A stretch of DNA of 64,000 nucleotides from JAZKJD01 sp040384585 (GTDB lineage Bacteria; Pseudomonadota; Gammaproteobacteria; Diplorickettsiales; Diplorickettsiaceae). Where the stretch lies: NCBI GenBank assembly GCA_040384585.1, contig JAZKJD010000008.1:83170-147169 (forward strand). The letters are read 5' to 3'. Of the stretch, positions 60,957-64,000 are shown piece by piece (position 1 is the stretch's first letter; each line of letters begins with the position of its first letter). The notes under the pieces are model-generated. The model ran no database searches, was not told the DNA's origin, and saw only the letters and a list, made by a program, of their open reading frames with translations. The translations under genes were made by a program, and so were the position numbers.

Positions 60957-61958
60957 ATGGAATGTAAATCGACTTTTATATCGAGAGATAAAGCCGGTTT
61001 AAAAATTTGGTTTCTTGTAACTAGTGCTTTTTTAATTCTTATACTAGGATATGGTTTTTATTTGAAACCATGCCTGATCAAGAAAAAATTACTTCAATCT
61101 CAGATAATGAATTTAAAAATTCAGTTGTCAGAAAAACAAAAAATCTATTCATCTTATGAGATATACAAAAAAAACATAAATTTTTTAAAGAGAAAATTTT
61201 TTATATATCCGAATGTACCCAAAAAATTTCAAGATGTGCTTAGGCGTACGAGGACGAACGCGCGGAGTGTATTAGGTAGTCAGGATCGCGTGAGTGCCGA
61301 TGTGCAACAACACCACATCTTGAAAGGCGAAGGGTATAGTACTAATAAAGCCAGCAGTAGCGATATTTTATTAGCATTGATAAGTGGTCAGATGTTGTCA
61401 GAGAGACTAATAAAGCATTATTTAAAGATTCAATCGGGTAAAAAGCAAGCTGTTTTCACAGAATTTCCAGTCGAGGTTTTTCTAGAAGGTAACAAAAAAA
61501 ATATCATTGAGTTTCTTTACCAGATTTCAAATCTACCTTACCCGATCTTATTACAGAAATTTCAATGGCATTTTTTTGATTTTATAAATACGATTTCAGA
61601 TAAAAAACAAAAACTCTATCTTCTGTTTACTGTGTATCAAAATGACGATACTTTTTTTTCTACTGCGTTAACAAATCAGTCTCGTAACTCCGTGTTTGAT
61701 TACAAAAATCTACAAATTAGCAATGAAAATCCACTAACACACACTGCGCTTAAACAACTAGAAATGCATGGATTTCTTAGCTCGGATTTGACTGAGAAAA
61801 GATGGGGTTTAATTCAGCTGCCAGATAAAAAGATTTATAAAGTTGAGCGGGGTGACAAAATCGGATTAGAGCAAGCGTGTATTACCTCTATTGATAGAAA
61901 AAAAATAGTACTCCGTGAAAAAAATGGGGAAAAAACTGTGTTGTCTTTTCAAAAATGA
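60957..61958 (+). CDS. PilO-PilP fusion protein with an in-frame GC-rich insert
   Basis: About 334 residues. The N-terminal part is PilO: one membrane segment (FLVTSAFLILILGYGFYL), a coiled coil, then the periplasmic domain ending EFLYQISNLPYPILLQKFQW. The C-terminal 75 residues are PilP: LKQLEMHGFLSSDLTEKRWG, then LIQLPDKKIYKVERGDKIG and ITSIDRKKIVLRE. Separate pilO and pilP genes, with a lipoprotein PilP, are the norm, so this is a fusion that needs no lipid anchor. Residues about 91-123 (DVLRRTRTNARSVLGSQ onward) come from a GC-richer 99-bp stretch bounded by 12-bp inverted repeats. I start at the ATG at 60957, seven bases after GAGGA. Confidence 0.85.
   Translation: MECKSTFISRDKAGLKIWFLVTSAFLILILGYGFYLKPCLIKKKLLQSQIMNLKIQLSEKQKIYSSYEIYKKNINFLKRKFFIYPNVPKKFQDVLRRTRTNARSVLGSQDRVSADVQQHHILKGEGYSTNKASSSDILLALISGQMLSERLIKHYLKIQSGKKQAVFTEFPVEVFLEGNKKNIIEFLYQISNLPYPILLQKFQWHFFDFINTISDKKQKLYLLFTVYQNDDTFFSTALTNQSRNSVFDYKNLQISNENPLTHTALKQLEMHGFLSSDLTEKRWGLIQLPDKKIYKVERGDKIGLEQACITSIDRKKIVLREKNGEKTVLSFQK
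61227..61325 (+). repeat. 99-bp in-frame insert in pilOP bounded by 12-bp inverted repeats
   Basis: TTTCAAGATGTG (61227-61238) and CACATCTTGAAA (61314-61325) are exact complements. Between them the sequence is GC-rich (GGCGTACGAGGACGAACGCG) within a very AT-rich gene, and 99 bp equals 33 codons. TGAAAGGCGAAGGGTATA at its right edge (61321-61338) is repeated exactly at 61998-62015 in the start of pilQ. Confidence 0.6.
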
Positions 61959-61980
61959 TTGATAAAAACGCGGGTGACAT

Positions 61981-63351
61981 ATGGGTTGGAGAGGAGGTGA
62001 AAGGCGAAGGGTATATTATTTTATAAATAAATTAGCGCTAGCTTTAGTTTTTTTCCTGTTTTTTGTACCTTTAATTTCATTTGCAGCAGATTCAATAAAC
62101 GTTAATCCAATGGGGGAGATGCAAGAACATCGCTTAACATTAAATTTTGAAGATATTAATATACGGACCGCATTACAGTTACTCGCTGAATTTAGTGGGT
62201 ACAATATCATTGTAGATGATAAAATACGAGGTCATTTAACGCTTCACTTAAACAATATGCCCTGGCAGCAGGCATTAGACATCGTTTTACAGACACAAGG
62301 ATTAGCGAAACGTGCTATCCCAAACGGCTGGTTTGTTGCTACCCAAAGTGAACTTTTGCGACGAGACAAGAAAAATTTAGAACTGCAAACTCAGCAGAAA
62401 GAATTAGCACCTTTAGTATCTAAGTTACTATCCATTCGTTATAGCAATGCTAGCGATATTGCCGCGTTAATAAAAGATAAACACAATTCACTTTTATCTT
62501 CCAAGGGAAATGTTTCTGTGGATAAACGTACCAATAGTCTTTGGATGCAAGAGGCAAAGGATAAATTAGTGCAAATAGAAAAAGTTATTAAACAGTTGGA
62601 TAAACCTATTCAACAAGTATCCATAGAGGCGCGCATTGTTAGTATCGATCAAAGTAGAGAATGGGAATTAGGTGCTAGATTTGGTCTAACACAGTCTTCT
62701 ATAGCTACACCCCGCAATTCTGCGCGGCATAATACAACAAACGAAGCATCGTTATTATCTCATTTGACAATGGATTTACCTTTATCAGGGGAGGGCAGGG
62801 TGGGTGGAGGATTGTCTGTAGGTTTGCATTTAATGCGCTTAGGCAAAAATTCTTTACTAGACTTAGAGTTATCTGCCTTAGAAAGCGAAGGGGGTGCGCA
62901 AGTCATTTCAACTCCCCATTTAATTACTGCGGATCAACAAGCGGCATATATAGAGACAGGTGAGGATATTCCTTATCAAGGAAAGACGGCTGATGGTTCC
63001 ATCAATGTGGTATTTAAAAAAGCGGTATTAGCCTTAAAAGTAACGCCTAGGGTAATGCCTGATCGTCGATTAATACTGGATTTGACAGTGAATCAAGACC
63101 AGCCCAGTAATTTTACCGTGTTGGATATTCCTGCCATTAAAGCACGAGGCATTAAAACCCAGATTATTGTAAAAGATGGAGAAACGGTTGTGTTGGGTGG
63201 GATCTATGAGCATTTGCAAAGCCAATCTGTGCAACGAATTCCTTTTTTAGGTTCTTTGCCTGTTATAGGACATTTATTTAGTTATAAAGTGAGCAGTGAT
63301 AGACGCAATGAGCTTTTGATATTTGTGACACCTACAATTCTCGATCCGTAG
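61981..63351 (+). CDS. pilQ: Type IV pilus/competence secretin PilQ, short form
   Basis: A 456-residue outer-membrane secretin with a signal segment (ALALVFFLFFVPLISFAADS). The STN/N0 domain is LNFEDINIRTALQLLAEFSG. It is followed by a secretin-N domain (VSKLLSIRYSNASDIAALIK) and the secretin core, with VISTPHLITADQQAAYIETG, then VPRVMPDRRLILDLTVNQDQ-like (here TPRVMPDRRLILDL). The end is VVLGGIYEHLQSQSVQRIPF and GSLPVIGHLF. AMIN domains of long PilQ are absent, as in HofQ/ComE-type forms. The ATG at 61981 has GGTGA upstream. aroK-aroB, which usually follow, are absent. Confidence 0.93.
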   Translation: MGWRGGERRRVYYFINKLALALVFFLFFVPLISFAADSINVNPMGEMQEHRLTLNFEDINIRTALQLLAEFSGYNIIVDDKIRGHLTLHLNNMPWQQALDIVLQTQGLAKRAIPNGWFVATQSELLRRDKKNLELQTQQKELAPLVSKLLSIRYSNASDIAALIKDKHNSLLSSKGNVSVDKRTNSLWMQEAKDKLVQIEKVIKQLDKPIQQVSIEARIVSIDQSREWELGARFGLTQSSIATPRNSARHNTTNEASLLSHLTMDLPLSGEGRVGGGLSVGLHLMRLGKNSLLDLELSALESEGGAQVISTPHLITADQQAAYIETGEDIPYQGKTADGSINVVFKKAVLALKVTPRVMPDRRLILDLTVNQDQPSNFTVLDIPAIKARGIKTQIIVKDGETVVLGGIYEHLQSQSVQRIPFLGSLPVIGHLFSYKVSSDRRNELLIFVTPTILDP

Positions 63352-63355
63352 ATTC

Positions 63356-63392
63356 TGTCTCTGCTTTTCTTGCGCGATGGGGATTTTCACGG
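63356..63392. repeat. LR fragment before the last gene
   Basis: TTTTCTTGCGCGATGGGGAT followed by TTTCA matches the linker between the first and second hairpins of the LR repeat. It follows the TTCTGTCTCT word and lies 15-20 bases before the last gene. Confidence 0.45.
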
Positions 63393-63404
63393 TATTTTCA
63401 GACG

Positions 63405-64000
63405 ATGCGCTTTCAGTGGTCCCAACTTACAAAATTAGATAACAATCGGCTTATTCATAGCTTAAAAACGGCTATTGCCTTTTTGATTGGGCTGCTTATT
63501 GTGTGGGTATTTCATTTGCCGGCACACGGGCAATGGCTATTAATCAGTTTATTGGTAGTGATGTGTGCACAGTCTCGTGTTGGCGCAGTGATGCAAAAAT
63601 CGTATATGCGGTTTTTGGGAACGCTGATAGGGGCTTGTATTGCCGTATTAACACTTTACTTAGCGTATCCTAGTGTTGTTTGGACTACCTTAATACTATG
63701 CCTTACTACGGCTTTATTCAGCTATATTGCCGATAGTCCTGGTTATTTGAGCGATGCCGGCCCCTTAGGTGCGGTAACCGTCGTTATTATATTGATTGGC
63801 CAAAACCCGAGTTATACTACCGCTTTAGATCGTTTTCTTGAAATTAGTTTAGGTATTCTTATCGCCTTATTGGTTTCACGCTTTATTTGGCCTTTGCATT
63901 CGCGTACACAGCTACGCTACATAATGAAAAATACCTTGCAAGACTTGAAAATACTTTCTGAGCAATTAAGGGCGTGGGGTTCTATACCCAAAGGATTTCA
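63405..64000 (+). CDS. FUSC-family membrane protein, 5' part only
   Basis: This gene runs off the right edge; I translated it by hand from the ATG at 63405. The 198 visible residues have about six hydrophobic segments. They include SLKTAIAFLIGLLIVWVFHL, QWLLISLLVVMCAQSRVGAV, FLGTLIGACIAVLTLYL and DRFLEISLGILIALLVSRFI, then a helical cytoplasmic stretch. The GxxxGRxLGTxxG-like pattern (MQKSYMRFLGTLIGACIA) is typical of FUSC/YccS-type proteins of the aromatic-acid exporter superfamily. Substrate unknown. It follows pilQ by 53 bases. Confidence 0.75.
   Translation, partial: MRFQWSQLTKLDNNRLIHSLKTAIAFLIGLLIVWVFHLPAHGQWLLISLLVVMCAQSRVGAVMQKSYMRFLGTLIGACIAVLTLYLAYPSVVWTTLILCLTTALFSYIADSPGYLSDAGPLGAVTVVIILIGQNPSYTTALDRFLEISLGILIALLVSRFIWPLHSRTQLRYIMKNTLQDLKILSEQLRAWGSIPKGF

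Overview
The window is AT-rich gammaproteobacterial chromosome. The gene content suggests a host-associated member of the Legionellales, most like Rickettsiella/Diplorickettsia or another Coxiellaceae relative; this is inferred from gene content, with no marker gene search. Pointers are a legiobactin-like siderophore synthetase/MFS pair, a 1632-residue pentapeptide-repeat protein, several orphan effector-like proteins with no recognisable family, a fragmented division/cell-wall cluster, and a dense load of short palindromic repeats.

Layout. 1-4.1 kb: end of a DUF218 gene, then an NIS siderophore synthetase, an MFS exporter and a GtrA-like protein. 4.1-12.7 kb: accessory block with a giant pentapeptide-repeat protein, an SH3/NlpC-P60 lipoprotein and a multi-pass protein of unknown function. 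12.8-20.4 kb: dapB-rsmG, two EamA transporters, pepN and a DUF1640-like coiled-coil gene with 66-bp tandem repeats. 20.7-27 kb: a tripartite RND efflux system whose operon is spread out by palindromic repeats. 27-32.5 kb: PLD-family nuclease, a membrane protein, gmk, yicC, rph and an APC permease. 32.5-40.6 kb: murB, murC, (no murG; an antitoxin with a RelE remnant instead), ftsW, murD, mnmA, sco1, cyoE. 41-43.2 kb: two orphan coiled-coil/charged genes lying between cyoE and ctaA. 43.2-51 kb: ctaA, diaA, yraN, lpoA, smr, a Fur-boxed Nramp transporter and uvrD. 51-53 kb: a small secreted protein and a membrane-anchored orphan. 53.1-55.9 kb: a TPP-riboswitch-controlled thiamine-precursor ABC transporter (thiZXY). 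56-63.4 kb: a thioredoxin-like protein, PBP1A, and pilM-pilN-pilOP(fused)-pilQ. The window ends inside an FUSC-type membrane protein.

The strongest signal beyond ordinary annotation is the set of short non-autonomous elements. One family (about 122-136 bp) leaves 9-bp target duplications at four sites where they are still exact. One copy sits in frame inside the signal-peptide coding region of thiY, and removing it restores a textbook signal peptide. A second superfamily (about 99-149 bp) shares a core of the form CGGA-hairpin-TGAG, but each copy has its own long outer arms that match each other within the copy. A third, about 165-195 bp, is a chain of four hairpins. These elements separate or border genes in the RND, pil and thi operons and beside several single genes. 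No transposase, tRNA, rRNA or CRISPR array was recognised in the window.
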